Below are positions 23,379 through 32,392 of a stretch of DNA of 64,000 nt, piece by piece. Position 1 is the first letter of the stretch; every line of letters starts with the position of its first letter. The notes below the pieces were generated by a model. That model ran no database searches and was not told where the DNA came from. It saw only the letters and a program-made list of their open reading frames with translations. Source of the DNA: CAZAPG01 sp964486935 (GTDB lineage Bacteria; Chloroflexota; Anaerolineae; 4572-78; J111); NCBI GenBank assembly GCA_964486935.1, contig CAZAPG010000019.1, positions 47,398 to 111,397 on the forward strand, read 5' to 3'. The translations under genes were made by a program, and so were the position numbers.

Positions 23379-25418
23379 ATGGCATTTGTTTCGACGTTTG
23401 ACGAACGCCGCCTGCTGGTAACGGATTTAGCCGGAACCCTGGTGGGCGGCCCCAAAAAAGGGCGAATAAAATTGCAGCAAGCCCTGGAGGAGGTGCGCGA
23501 GTCAACGATTCTGGTTTACGTTTCCGGCCAAAACCTTGGCGCGCAGCTTGCCAAAATTGATGAAAACCAACTGCTGCACCCCGATTACATTATTTCCTCG
23601 GTGGGTACCGAAATTCACCGCCTGCCGGGCGAGCACCCCGTGGACGAGTGGTATCGCTATATTCAGGCCGGCTTTTATCGGGATGAGATTGAGGCGCGGC
23701 TGGCCGAATATTACCCTCACTTGCAACTGCAACCGCTTGAGCATCAAACGCCGCTAAAAATTAGCTATTTTTGGGAAGACGCCTCGCCCGAAGATTTGGA
23801 CGCATTACAGCGAGACCTGATTGAGGCCAACTTTTCGGCCAAGCCGGTTTACTCTTCGGCGGTTTACCTGGATATTATCCCGGAGCGGGCCGGTATTGGG
23901 GCGGCGGTAAAATTTCTGGTCGACTCGCTGGTGTTGTCGCCCAGCCAGGTGTTTGTGTGCGGCGATACCGGCAACGAGATTGACCTGTTTCAATACGGTT
24001 TTCGGGGCATTGTGGTTGATAATGCCACCCGCGAGCTGAAAAAAGCAGTTGAGTTGCGGGCCTATTTTAGCCACGGCACCCACGCCGAAGGGTTGTTGGA
24101 AGGGTTGAAACATTACAAATTTTTTGCTCCTGCCCGCGCTACCTCAAAACAAGATGTGGCCAAAGAAGCCCTGGAGCGGGCTGTTGAGTCGCTGCGGCGC
24201 AACATTACCTCGATGGGCTTTTCGGCGGCCAGCCTGGTAGATAACCCGCTCACCGATGAGGAGTCAAATTATTTTGCCGTCTGGAGTCGCGACGGCATCA
24301 AAACCGGGCTGTGGAGTTTGTGCCTGAACGACTCCGACATTACCGAATGTTTCCGCCGCACCCTGGAGTTGATGGCCGACCATCAAACCACGGCTGGTCA
24401 AATTCCGGCCAACGTGCAGATAAACACCGAAACCCCCGATTATGGCGGCATTGGCGATATCGCCTCCATCGACTCGGTGCTGTGGTTTGTGATTGGTAGT
24501 TGCCGCTACGCCGCTTACACCGGCGACGGCGCTTTTTTGGAAAATATATTTCCCAATCTTGAGCGAGCCATGCGCTGGCTGCGGGCACATGACTCGAACA
24601 ACTGCGGCCTCATCGAAATCCCTGAGTCTTCAGACTGGATGGATTTGTTTCCGCGCTCCTACAACGTGCTGTATGATGAAGTGTTGTGGTATCAGGCTTG
24701 CCGCGATTTTAGCGTCATTTTAACCGTAATGGATCGAGATGCCCAGGATTACTTGAGTCTGACTCAATTAATTCGCAAAAAGATTGTGCGGCAGTTTTGG
24801 CCCACCGCCCGCAAACTGTCCGAGGCCAGAGAGGCTTTTTCAGAAACGCAGTTTACCCTGGGCAATGCTCAATATCTGCTGGCCCAAATTAGTCCTTTTG
24901 GCTTTTCTTGGCGCTGCGATGTGTACGCCAATTTATTGGCCAGCTTGATGGGCCTGCTGGATGACCGCCAGATGGAGCAACTTTTTCACTTTTTATGGGG
25001 CGCGGGGGTTAACTCGCCCTATCCGGTCAAGTGTTTGTATCCGGCGGTGCAATCCGGGGCCAGTGATTGGAAAGATTACTTTATCACCAACTTTCTCAAC
25101 CTGCCGGAGCATTATCACAACGGCGGCATCTGGCCCTTTATTGGCGGGCTGTGGGTGAGGTTTTTAATGCAATGCGGCCGGCTAGAGTTAGCCCATCAGG
25201 AATTAAACGCCCTGGCCGAAAGTTGCCGGCTGGGGGTTTATGGCGAGTGGGAATTTAACGAGTGGCTGCACGGCCAAACCGGCCGGCCTATGGGCAAGGC
25301 GCACCAGGCCTGGAGTTCTGCCAGCTATATTTCGGCCTACAAAGCCCTTCATCACGATACCGTTCCGGCTGATTTTGAACCACTTACTGAAGGGATGTTT
25401 AAACCGCAGAAAGTCTAA
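23379..25418 (+). CDS. HAD phosphatase-like domain fused to a six-hairpin glycosidase (invertase-like)
   Basis: A 679-aa fusion. Residues 1-250 form a HAD-IIB domain of the sucrose-phosphate phosphatase type: motif I TDLAGTL (Asp16), motif IV GDTGNEID. The second motif I aspartate, the general acid in phosphatases, is Ala18 (GCC), so activity is questionable. Residues about 260-660 form an alpha/alpha six-hairpin glycosidase of the GH100/GH63/GH133 style, with SSDWMDL and GEWEFNEWLHGQTG as candidate catalytic regions. Next to sucrose-phosphate synthase and a fructokinase-like gene, the natural reading is sucrose-6-phosphate dephosphorylation and/or sucrose cleavage (neutral invertase). A glucan debranching role is the alternative. 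Confidence 0.8.
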   Translation: MAFVSTFDERRLLVTDLAGTLVGGPKKGRIKLQQALEEVRESTILVYVSGQNLGAQLAKIDENQLLHPDYIISSVGTEIHRLPGEHPVDEWYRYIQAGFYRDEIEARLAEYYPHLQLQPLEHQTPLKISYFWEDASPEDLDALQRDLIEANFSAKPVYSSAVYLDIIPERAGIGAAVKFLVDSLVLSPSQVFVCGDTGNEIDLFQYGFRGIVVDNATRELKKAVELRAYFSHGTHAEGLLEGLKHYKFFAPARATSKQDVAKEALERAVESLRRNITSMGFSAASLVDNPLTDEESNYFAVWSRDGIKTGLWSLCLNDSDITECFRRTLELMADHQTTAGQIPANVQINTETPDYGGIGDIASIDSVLWFVIGSCRYAAYTGDGAFLENIFPNLERAMRWLRAHDSNNCGLIEIPESSDWMDLFPRSYNVLYDEVLWYQACRDFSVILTVMDRDAQDYLSLTQLIRKKIVRQFWPTARKLSEAREAFSETQFTLGNAQYLLAQISPFGFSWRCDVYANLLASLMGLLDDRQMEQLFHFLWGAGVNSPYPVKCLYPAVQSGASDWKDYFITNFLNLPEHYHNGGIWPFIGGLWVRFLMQCGRLELAHQELNALAESCRLGVYGEWEFNEWLHGQTGRPMGKAHQAWSSASYISAYKALHHDTVPADFEPLTEGMFKPQKV

Positions 25419-25427
25419 AAATGTTCC

Positions 25428-25476
25428 GAATTCAGAATTCCGGGTTTTGGAGTGAAAATGCGCGCTTTTTCACTCC
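25428..25476. repeat. Heptamer-like repeat and hairpin
   Basis: GAATTCA-GAATTC (period 7) at 25428-25440, then a 10-bp stem GGAGTGAAAA (25449-25458) with TTTTCACTCC (25467-25476). No T-run follows. It separates the HAD-glycosidase gene from sucrose-phosphate synthase. Confidence 0.55.
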
Positions 25477-25585
25477 AGAAACGGTTAATTCATAACCGGC
25501 TAACTCGGAGTCAACTTGCGCAATCCCGCACTTAGGGCTAACGCTGAACTGATGAGCTAATAAACTATTTTAACGGAGCCTGACA

Positions 25586-27088
25586 ATGCACATTGGTTTT
25601 TTAAACCCCCAGGGAAATTTTGACCCCAACGATAGCTACTGGACGGAGCACCCCGACTTTGGCGGTCAACTGGTTTATGTTAAAGAAGTTGCATTGGCGA
25701 TGGCCGCCCAGGGCCATCAGGTGGATATTATCACCCGCCAGATTATTGATGACAAATGGCCCGAATTTGCCGCGCCGCTGGATAGCTACCCCGGCCACCT
25801 CAATGCGCGCATTGTGCGGATTCCGTGCGGCCCGGAACAGTTTCTGGCCAAGGAAGCGCTGTGGCCCTACCTGGGCACGGATTGGGCCGCGGGCATTATC
25901 AGCTTTTATAACGGCGAGGGCGGCCTGCCCGATTTTTTTACCACCCACTACGGTGACGGCGGCCTGGTGGGCGCTGTGTTGAAGCAGAAAAGCGGCGTGC
26001 CTTTTACCTTTACCGGCCACTCGCTGGGGGCGCAAAAGCTGGACAAGCTGCACCCCACGCCAGACTCGCTGGCCGAAATTGACCGCCGCTTTCACTTTAA
26101 AGAGCGCCTCATGGCCGAGCGCATGGCCATGAACCACGCCGCCCGCATCATCACCAGCACCCGGCAGGAGCAAATGGAGCAGTACACCCACCCGGCCTAT
26201 CACGGCGCGATAGACCCCGCCGGGGCCGACCACGACCGCTTTGCAGTGGTACCGCCCGGCGTCAACCGCCGCGTTTTTTCGCCGGAGCCGGGCGCAGCGG
26301 ATGCCGATGTGTCGGCCAGATTGGATGCGGCGCTGGCGCGGGATGTCTCGCCGGAGCGGCAGAAGTTGCCGCTGATTCTCTGCTCCAGCCGGCTCGACCA
26401 GAAAAAGAATCATCTGGGGCTGGTTAGGGCCTTTGCGCAGAGCAGCCGCTTGCAGGAAGTGGCCAATCTGGCGATTGTGGTGCGCGGGCTGGAAAATCCG
26501 CTGCAACAGCGCGGCCAGCTAAAAGGCGAGGAGCGGGCCATTTTGGATGAAATTGCCGGCCTGTTGATCGGTCATGACCTCTGGTCGAAAGTGATTTCAT
26601 TCCCGCTGAACAGCCAGGCCGAACTGGCGGCGGCCTACCGGGTGGCGGCCAGCCGCCATTCTGTTTTCACCCTGACGGCCAGTTACGAGCCATTTGGGCT
26701 GGCTCCGCTGGAGGCCATGAGTTGCGGCCTGCCGGCCGTGGTTACCCGCAACGGCGGCCCCAGTGAAAGCCTGTACGATGCCGATACCAACACCCGCTAT
26801 GGCGCGCTGGTAGACCCGGCCGACCCGGCCGATATTGGCCGCGGGCTGCTGGAGGTGCTCTCCTCGGAAGCGTCATGGCAGCATTACCACCGCGCCGGCA
26901 TCGAGCGGGTCATCAGCCGCTACACCTGGGACCGCACCGCGGAAGGCTACATGTCGGTGATAAGACAGGCCCTGGCCAATCCGCCCCAGGCCGGAACGCT
27001 GGCAATTCCCGCCTATTTTACCCACCCCGCCCCGGACAATGACATCGAGCTGGCGCGGGTGGCCGAATGGTACTTTACAGAGGGATAA
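25586..27088 (+). CDS. Sucrose-phosphate synthase-like glycosyltransferase (GT4)
   Basis: A 500-aa retaining GT-B glycosyltransferase. It begins MHIGFLNPQGNF, with the acceptor-side glycine motif GGQLVYVKE near residue 28 and the GT4 donor motif EPFGLAPLEAMSCG near residue 370, containing the paired Glu residues. Bacterial SPS joins UDP- or ADP-glucose to fructose-6-phosphate to give sucrose-6-phosphate. The neighbouring HAD domain and PfkB kinase support a sucrose module; sucrose synthase or a related compatible-solute transferase cannot be excluded. A GGAGC site precedes the ATG. The next gene starts 4 bp after the stop. Confidence 0.85.
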   Translation: MHIGFLNPQGNFDPNDSYWTEHPDFGGQLVYVKEVALAMAAQGHQVDIITRQIIDDKWPEFAAPLDSYPGHLNARIVRIPCGPEQFLAKEALWPYLGTDWAAGIISFYNGEGGLPDFFTTHYGDGGLVGAVLKQKSGVPFTFTGHSLGAQKLDKLHPTPDSLAEIDRRFHFKERLMAERMAMNHAARIITSTRQEQMEQYTHPAYHGAIDPAGADHDRFAVVPPGVNRRVFSPEPGAADADVSARLDAALARDVSPERQKLPLILCSSRLDQKKNHLGLVRAFAQSSRLQEVANLAIVVRGLENPLQQRGQLKGEERAILDEIAGLLIGHDLWSKVISFPLNSQAELAAAYRVAASRHSVFTLTASYEPFGLAPLEAMSCGLPAVVTRNGGPSESLYDADTNTRYGALVDPADPADIGRGLLEVLSSEASWQHYHRAGIERVISRYTWDRTAEGYMSVIRQALANPPQAGTLAIPAYFTHPAPDNDIELARVAEWYFTEG

Positions 27089-27092
27089 ATCT

Positions 27093-28067
27093 ATGGCCGA
27101 CAATCAACCCGATATTGATGTGCTGACGATAGGCGAAACGATTATTGATTTTATCTCAACCGAGCCGGTTGAGGGGCTGCGCGAGGCCACCACCTTTCAG
27201 CGTTATTTGGGCGGGTCGCCGGCCAACATTGCGGTTAATGTATCAAAGCTGGGCGGCAACTCGGCCATTATGGCCAAAACCGGTATCGGCGCGTTTGGCC
27301 AGTTTTTAAAGGCGGAGTTGCGCTATAACGGAGTCAACACCGACTATCTGATTATGGACCACCGGGTTCATACCAGCATTATTTTTGTATCGCAAACCAG
27401 CGGCACGCCGGAATTTGAGGCGTTTAGAAATGGCGATTACAAATTAACTCCCGAAGAAGTAGCTGAAGAAGCGATTGCCCGGGCCAGGGTAGTGCATACC
27501 TCAACCTGGCCCCTGTCGCGCGAACCCAGCCGCCTGGCGGTTGAAAGAGCCTTTCAACTGGCCCACGACCAGGGCAAAATTGTCTCATTTGACCCGAACT
27601 ACAGCCCCGTTATCTGGCCCGATTACCAGCAGGCCCGGGAGGTTATCCGCAACCTGTGCCGCTATGTTACCATCACCAAAGCCTCGCTGGATGACTCGCA
27701 CCGCTTTTTTGGGCCGGGCCATCCGCCGGAGGAATATATTCAGATGTTTCATGAGTTGGGGCCAAAAACCGTGGTCTTTACCATGGGCAAGGATGGCTCG
27801 CTGATTTCGCATGAGGGGAAGTTGCTGGGCCATTTGCCGGCCCGCCCCATCAAGGTGGTTGACGCCACCGGCGCGGGTGACGCCTTCTGGTCGGGCTTTC
27901 TGGTGGCCATGCTCGACGGCCACCCTATGGAGCGCTGCCTGCTGTTTGCCCGCGAGGTGGTGGAAATGAAGCTGGCCCGGGTCGGCACCCTGCCCACCGC
28001 CATCGACCGCCACGAGCTTTACGCCCGCCTGCCGGCTGTCTCGGAAGCGTTTGCCCGCCCCAAATAA
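27093..28067 (+). CDS. PfkB family carbohydrate kinase (fructokinase-like)
   Basis: A 324-aa ribokinase-fold kinase. The N-terminal ribokinase signature is GGSPANIAVNVSKLGG; the C-terminal ATP/catalytic signature is VDATGAGDAFWSG, with the catalytic Asp. The start at 27093 follows AGAGGGA; an in-frame ATG at 27039 lies inside the previous gene. In this context it most likely phosphorylates fructose released from sucrose. Other sugars handled by this family (for example 2-keto-gluconate derivatives) are possible. Confidence 0.9.
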   Translation: MADNQPDIDVLTIGETIIDFISTEPVEGLREATTFQRYLGGSPANIAVNVSKLGGNSAIMAKTGIGAFGQFLKAELRYNGVNTDYLIMDHRVHTSIIFVSQTSGTPEFEAFRNGDYKLTPEEVAEEAIARARVVHTSTWPLSREPSRLAVERAFQLAHDQGKIVSFDPNYSPVIWPDYQQAREVIRNLCRYVTITKASLDDSHRFFGPGHPPEEYIQMFHELGPKTVVFTMGKDGSLISHEGKLLGHLPARPIKVVDATGAGDAFWSGFLVAMLDGHPMERCLLFAREVVEMKLARVGTLPTAIDRHELYARLPAVSEAFARPK

Positions 28068-28105
28068 GGCGCTGGGTGAAAATCCGGCCATCGGGATTTG
28101 TGGGT

Positions 28106-28122
28106 TATCAGGTAGCCTGATA
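28106..28122. terminator. Small hairpin after the kinase gene
   Basis: TATCAGG, TAG loop, CCTGATA, then TTTC. A short perfect stem that could end the sucrose module transcript; the T-run is weak. Confidence 0.4.
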
Positions 28123-28199
28123 TTTCAGAAGTATGGGGGTCTTTTTATGTCAAAGTTGGGGTGCTTATTTTTTCATTTTTTGATTTGGAATTGTAAATA

Positions 28200-28874
28200 G
28201 TGGACTTCAATAGCGTAGCTTTAAATTTTCTCATCAGTTTTCTTGCCACCGTGGTAGGGATCCTTTTCGTCTTATGGATTGAAAGACAAAGAAGACCAAA
28301 ATTGTTGTTAAAAGTAGGAATATCTGGAGAACTTGGAGACGAAGACCTTCTTGGACGTCAGCCAGCGAAATGGACACATATCCAAATTCATAATAAAGGA
28401 ATTTCTCGTTGGCTCGCTTGGGTTTTTAATGGTGAGCCTGCTTTGAATTGTCGCGCTTGGATAACATTTCATCATTTTCCTGATGGTCACCGAGTTTTTG
28501 ATCGGGCGATGACGGCACGGTGGTCTGAGACACCTGAACCTCAGGTCAATATTATAGAAACAGAGAGAGGACCTGTAGCTAGATTGGTAAATGCTCAAGA
28601 CTCAGTTGATATACCGTCAAGTGAGTATACCAATATTGATGTTGTATTTAGAGCCAAGAGCGAGGATGAATGCTATGGTTGGAGTAATGAAAGTTATCTT
28701 TATAATTGGCGACATCCGGCTTGGAAGCTCGAAAAAGGACGATATATTGTAAAGGTCAGGGTAAAGACTGGAGGGAGGGAATTTATTGATGCTTTTTTGG
28801 TTGCCAATGATGTTCCATACGAAGATTTTAGACTTGAACCGATAAATAAAAAACTAAAGAAGCATCTCAGGTGA
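28200..28874 (+). CDS. Membrane-anchored hypothetical protein
   Basis: A 224-aa protein from a GTG start; no strong ribosome binding site is seen. One N-terminal membrane segment (about residues 8-25) is followed by basic residues and a soluble, probably beta-rich domain with many aromatic and charged residues. I recognise no family or catalytic motif. Codon use and composition are more AT-rich than the sucrose genes to the left, and an attC-like site follows, so acquisition by transfer is plausible. Function unknown. Confidence 0.65.
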   Translation: MDFNSVALNFLISFLATVVGILFVLWIERQRRPKLLLKVGISGELGDEDLLGRQPAKWTHIQIHNKGISRWLAWVFNGEPALNCRAWITFHHFPDGHRVFDRAMTARWSETPEPQVNIIETERGPVARLVNAQDSVDIPSSEYTNIDVVFRAKSEDECYGWSNESYLYNWRHPAWKLEKGRYIVKVRVKTGGREFIDAFLVANDVPYEDFRLEPINKKLKKHLR

Positions 28875-28905
28875 TTGAATGCGGAAGCTTGTTGGTTGGC
28901 CCGCA

Positions 28906-29029
28906 ACCCAACAAATCAATATATACGAACTGCTGCCGCCCACTTTTATAACGGTGACACGCCAGCAAAGTAATGGGTAATTGTGGTGACTGTCGCTGGC
29001 CCACAATCGCGTGAGTTCAGGCGTTGGGC
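28906..29029 (+). other. attC-like recombination site (candidate)
   Basis: ACCCAAC (28906-28912) fits the R'' consensus RYYYAAC and GTTGGGC (29023-29029) fits R' GTTRRRY; they are near-complementary. Inside, GAACT (28927-28931) pairs with AGTTC (29014-29018), and GCCAGC pairs with GCTGGC. The total of 124 bp is within the normal attC range. A Shine-Dalgarno sequence follows 11 bp after the core, as in integron cassettes. No integrase lies in the window. The rest of the 136-bp gap holds nothing else I recognise. Confidence 0.35.
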
Positions 29030-29871
29030 GGATCATTGAAAAGGAGAACAACCTGGATTCATCAGAGGGAACCAGAACAGGCTTTGCCTCGGTCAATGGT
29101 ATCAAAATTTATTTTGAAACGACAGGCGAGGGCCAGCCTCTATTGCTGCTTCACGCCGGCGTGGCTGACAGCCGAATGTGGGATCGCCAGTTTGAAGCGT
29201 TTTCGACAACCCATTTGGTGATCCGCTGTGACCTGCGTGGATTTGGTCAATCTGGAAAGTCATCGGGCAGCTTTGCCCATTACGAAGATATCGCTGCGTT
29301 ATTAAAGTATCTAAATGTCGAACCGGTCAGGGTTGTTGGGTCATCTTTTGGCGGTTATGTCGCCATTGATTTTGCGTTAGCCTGTCCTGAAATGGTCACT
29401 GGTTTGGTGCTGGCAGCACCCGCTTTGGGGGGGTATGAGTTCGAGTCAGCAGAGATGTTGGAATTTTTTGCGGCTGAGGAAGAAGCGCTGGCGCGAGGCG
29501 ATTTGGCAGCGGCCACAGAATTGAACCTGAAAATGTGGGTAGAGGGTTTTAATCGGCAACCTGAAGCGGTTAGTGATGAAATCCGAGAGCGGGTTCGAGA
29601 GATGCAATTCAACATATTCTCTCAGCCGGAACTTGCGGATGTGATCGAGAAAGAACTGGCGCCGCCAGCGATTAACCAGTTACACAAGATTATGGTTCCA
29701 ACCCTGGTAATTGTGGGGGATAAAGACGTCGCAGAATTCCAAACCATCTCAACGCTAATTGCCCAAAAAGTTGAGAATGCCAGGCACGAGGTAATCTCCG
29801 GCGCAGCCCACCTGCCGAATATGGAGAAACCAGAAGAATTTAACCGCCTTGTCCTTGATTTTCTGTCATAA
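29011..29871 (+). CDS. Alpha/beta hydrolase
   Basis: At most 286 aa. An alpha/beta-hydrolase fold with the oxyanion region LLLHAGVADSRMW, nucleophile elbow GSSFGG (Ser), acidic residue in GDKDVAE and catalytic His in GAAHLPN. Substrate unknown; esterase, lactonase or dehalogenase-like roles are possible. The start is uncertain: the GTG at 29011 lies within the attC-like site and lacks a ribosome binding site, whereas AAGGAG at 29041 is spaced for a CTG at 29053. No in-frame ATG is close. It may be a captured integron-type cassette. Confidence 0.85.
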   Translation: MSSGVGRIIEKENNLDSSEGTRTGFASVNGIKIYFETTGEGQPLLLLHAGVADSRMWDRQFEAFSTTHLVIRCDLRGFGQSGKSSGSFAHYEDIAALLKYLNVEPVRVVGSSFGGYVAIDFALACPEMVTGLVLAAPALGGYEFESAEMLEFFAAEEEALARGDLAAATELNLKMWVEGFNRQPEAVSDEIRERVREMQFNIFSQPELADVIEKELAPPAINQLHKIMVPTLVIVGDKDVAEFQTISTLIAQKVENARHEVISGAAHLPNMEKPEEFNRLVLDFLS

Positions 29872-29952
29872 AGGCTAAAGCGCAAACCCGTCCAACAATT
29901 TGTTGAGGCCGAATACCCGCTGTTACGATTGTGAAACAAATCGAAGGGCAAG

Positions 29953-29983
29953 AACAGGCCGATGACCGGCCTGTTTTGGTTTT
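29953..29983 (+). terminator. Terminator after the alpha/beta hydrolase
   Basis: Stem AACAGGCCG (29953-29961) with CGGCCTGTT (29967-29975), 5-nt loop, then TTGGTTTTG. Confidence 0.75.
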
Positions 29984-30027
29984 GTCAATAAGATTTTGTA
30001 GAGTATCAGAGCTAACTACAACGGTAT

Positions 30028-30066
30028 AAAAAAGGGCGCAACCAGTTGCCGGTTACGCCCTTTTTT
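30028..30066. terminator. Bidirectional terminator between convergent genes
   Basis: An A-run and GGGCG..AACC arm pairs with GGTT.CGCCC followed by six T. It can stop both the hydrolase transcript and the opposing ParB-like gene. Confidence 0.9.
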
Positions 30067-30076
30067 AGTGGGGCGG

Positions 30077-31429
30077 TTACTTCTGGCTTAACACGCTTTG
30101 CAAATCCAGCTTGTGGCCAAAAAACTGGGCCAGCATGGGGCTGGCGGCAATTTCTTTTTCTAATTCCCGGATGATTTTTTCGGTGGCCACCCTGCCCGGA
30201 GCCTGCTTTTCCTCCTCAAGCACCTCTCGCCGGGCAACTACCCAAATATACAGGTCGCCCTCGGTATTTTGAGGGAAATTTTTTAAGACCTCCTTTTCTC
30301 TGATTAGCTTGACCACGGGCAGATATACGTTATCGTACCAACTGGCTACCGCCTCTTGGTAGGAGATGGTGTGGCCGTATTCCGCTTCTTTTAGATATTT
30401 GTGAACCTCAATGTGCCGTTTGGCCAGTTTGTAGCAGCCGGCCTCGGTAAATTTGATGTTGTGGTTGGGTTTGAGATCATCCAGCCGGGTATCTTCTAAA
30501 AATTTATCGCGCTCAACTTTAAGGGCAAGACTGCTCAGGTCTAGCCGATCTCTAAAATAGCCCATGAGCCGGGCAAAGGGGTTGGTGGCTCGCTCGCGTT
30601 TTACTTTTTCTATTAAATCTTCGGTGGGCACGTAGCCCAGGGCCTTTATTTCATTTTCCAGGGCGGCCCGGTGCAGCAGCAGCCAGGCGTACAGGTCGGC
30701 TTCGGTGCGGTCGGGGAAATCCTTCAAAACTTCGCTTTGGCGGATACGTTCTATGGTGGGCAGATAGACATGATTATACCAACTGGCTACCGCTTCCTGG
30801 TAAGGGATTTCGTGGCCCGCTTCAGACTCTTTCAGGTATTTGTGGAAGGCAATATGCTCTATAACCAGGCGGTATCGGCCGGGTTCGGTAAAGGTGATAT
30901 TTTGTTCTGGCCTAAGTTTATCCAGCCTCGTTTCGTTAAAGAACTCGGTTTGTTCCATTTTTAGAAGCAGGTCATCCAGGTCGTCATCTTTATCAACCGG
31001 CACCTGGGTTTTGTATTCGGTTACGTAAGCCTCGATGGTTTTGGCCTTGTGCGCCCTGGCCACCGAAACGCGGTGGTTGCCATCGCGCACAAAATAAACA
31101 TCGCCCACTTTAAATACGTCAATAGGCGGGTAGCCTTCGGTATGAGCCACGGCATCTACGCGCCGCCAGCGTTCTTCGGTTTGGTCACTTTTGGGTAAAA
31201 AGGAGCGGGTAAAATCTCGATAGCGGCCAACGCTGCCCACTATTTTATCCAGCTCTATTTCTTGCAGCCCTTTGTAAGATGAGTCCTGTAATCTTAAGTT
31301 TTGTTTGACTTCTTCAAAAGAAAGCAGGTCGTTGGGGCGTCCGGTAAAAAAGCTAACCCACTCTTCGATAAGGGCCTGCTTTCTGGCGTTTGTAAATTCT
31401 CTGGCCGAGTTTGTTGTTAATATACTCAT
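30077..31429 (-). CDS. ParB/sulfiredoxin-like N-terminal domain with two tandem repeat domains
   Basis: A 450-aa soluble protein. Residues about 60-150 carry a ParB/Srx-type segment, PIDVFKVGDVYFVRDGNHRV split by the family's DGNHR motif, which binds nucleotide in ParB-like proteins. Residues about 165-265 and 310-410 are two copies of one domain: both contain ETRLD or DTRLD, ITFTE or IKFTE, HKYLKE, YQEAVASWY and VYLP in the same order. There is no helix-turn-helix that I recognise. It is often annotated simply as a regulator, a label without direct support. It has its own terminator on each side, so it is monocistronic. Confidence 0.8.
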   Translation of the reverse strand: MSILTTNSAREFTNARKQALIEEWVSFFTGRPNDLLSFEEVKQNLRLQDSSYKGLQEIELDKIVGSVGRYRDFTRSFLPKSDQTEERWRRVDAVAHTEGYPPIDVFKVGDVYFVRDGNHRVSVARAHKAKTIEAYVTEYKTQVPVDKDDDLDDLLLKMEQTEFFNETRLDKLRPEQNITFTEPGRYRLVIEHIAFHKYLKESEAGHEIPYQEAVASWYNHVYLPTIERIRQSEVLKDFPDRTEADLYAWLLLHRAALENEIKALGYVPTEDLIEKVKRERATNPFARLMGYFRDRLDLSSLALKVERDKFLEDTRLDDLKPNHNIKFTEAGCYKLAKRHIEVHKYLKEAEYGHTISYQEAVASWYDNVYLPVVKLIREKEVLKNFPQNTEGDLYIWVVARREVLEEEKQAPGRVATEKIIRELEKEIAASPMLAQFFGHKLDLQSVLSQK

Positions 31430-31666
31430 TGTGTCACCATCTGCCTTTCGTCAATGCGCTTGCTCGCTGTCTCTAAATTAATTCATGGTGGCCCCGGCAG
31501 CCCGAGGCGGGGCAAGCAAAACGTTGTCTCCTCTACACATTTTGCGGATAGATATTTAATCCATGTGGGTGGACAGTGTGTTGTTAACCAGCTTATTATA
31601 TCTAAGAACGATTAAGGCAAGGTCAAAATCAGGTTAAATTTTTGTTAAATCTAAAATTTGATATAA

Positions 31667-31702
31667 AAAGGCGCTTCTCTGGCTAAATAAAGAAGCGCCT
31701 TT
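31667..31702 (-). terminator. Terminator of the thi/phosphoribosyltransferase transcript
   Basis: A 12-bp stem (31667-31678 with 31691-31702); on the minus strand it is followed by a T-run. It lies in the 343-bp gap 31430-31772. The same gap holds a minus-strand -10 box TATAAT at 31600-31595, probably for the ParB-like gene; I see nothing else in it. Confidence 0.8.
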
Positions 31703-31772
31703 GCTAAACTCTATCATGAAACAATAACGTATTATTGAGTATTGTCAAACAAGGGTTAATTTTTTGCCGGGG

Positions 31773-32324
31773 TTAAATTGCCGGCAGTGGCCCGGTGCCC
31801 GGTTTGCTGCTGCTGCGGCGCATGGATATTTCCCACGGATAGACAATGTACCGGTCGGTGATAGCGCCATAGTAGTCGGGGCCGGCGTCGTGAAACAGGT
31901 TTGATTTTAGCCGGTAGTGAAGCACCGCCGTTTCGCAATCGCAGCCGGCGGCGGCCAGGCGTCCCTGCACCATCATAATGGCCCGTCCGTTGGCCCAAAT
32001 GTCGTCAACAATCAAAATGCGTCGATTGGTGAGCAGGGTATCGGGCGGAAATTGAATAAAGGTAGGCCAGGCCAGTTTTTCGTCCACTTCATCGGGAAAG
32101 TAAACCGAAGCGGTTAACACGTGGGTAATGCCCATCGCTTCGCTCAAGATACCGCCGGGCACCAACCCGCCTTTGGTAATCATCAACAAGCCATCAAACT
32201 CGCCTCTAAATTGAGGAATCAAATGGTCAATGAGTTTATCAATGTCTTCCCAACTCAATATTTCGCGTTGTAGATTTCCCTCTTCAGGCGAAGCGCCTTC
32301 GGGCGGCGGAAAGGATGGAAGCAT
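31773..32324 (-). CDS. Phosphoribosyltransferase (xanthine/guanine PRTase-like)
   Basis: About 183 aa from the ATG at 32324; a TTG at 32354 would add ten residues. The PRPP-binding motif RRILIVDDIWANGRA is clear, and TKGGLVPGG provides the second PRPP-loop element. The PRTase family transfers phosphoribose to or from purines; the exact base is not readable, but it resembles Gpt/HpuA-type enzymes. It follows thiP on the same strand after 68 bp and may be part of the thiamine operon or simply cotranscribed. Confidence 0.85.
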   Translation of the reverse strand: MLPSFPPPEGASPEEGNLQREILSWEDIDKLIDHLIPQFRGEFDGLLMITKGGLVPGGILSEAMGITHVLTASVYFPDEVDEKLAWPTFIQFPPDTLLTNRRILIVDDIWANGRAIMMVQGRLAAAGCDCETAVLHYRLKSNLFHDAGPDYYGAITDRYIVYPWEISMRRSSSKPGTGPLPAI

Positions 32325-32392
32325 TTTCAATACTCTGCCGGTTACTTTATTCAAAAGGGTATTCTACGCCTGTTTTGCCAATGCGTCAATGT

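Noticed and set aside
29880..30030. Second attC site after the alpha/beta hydrolase
   Set aside because: A RYYYAAC box is present but no matching GTTRRRY box lies at a suitable distance.
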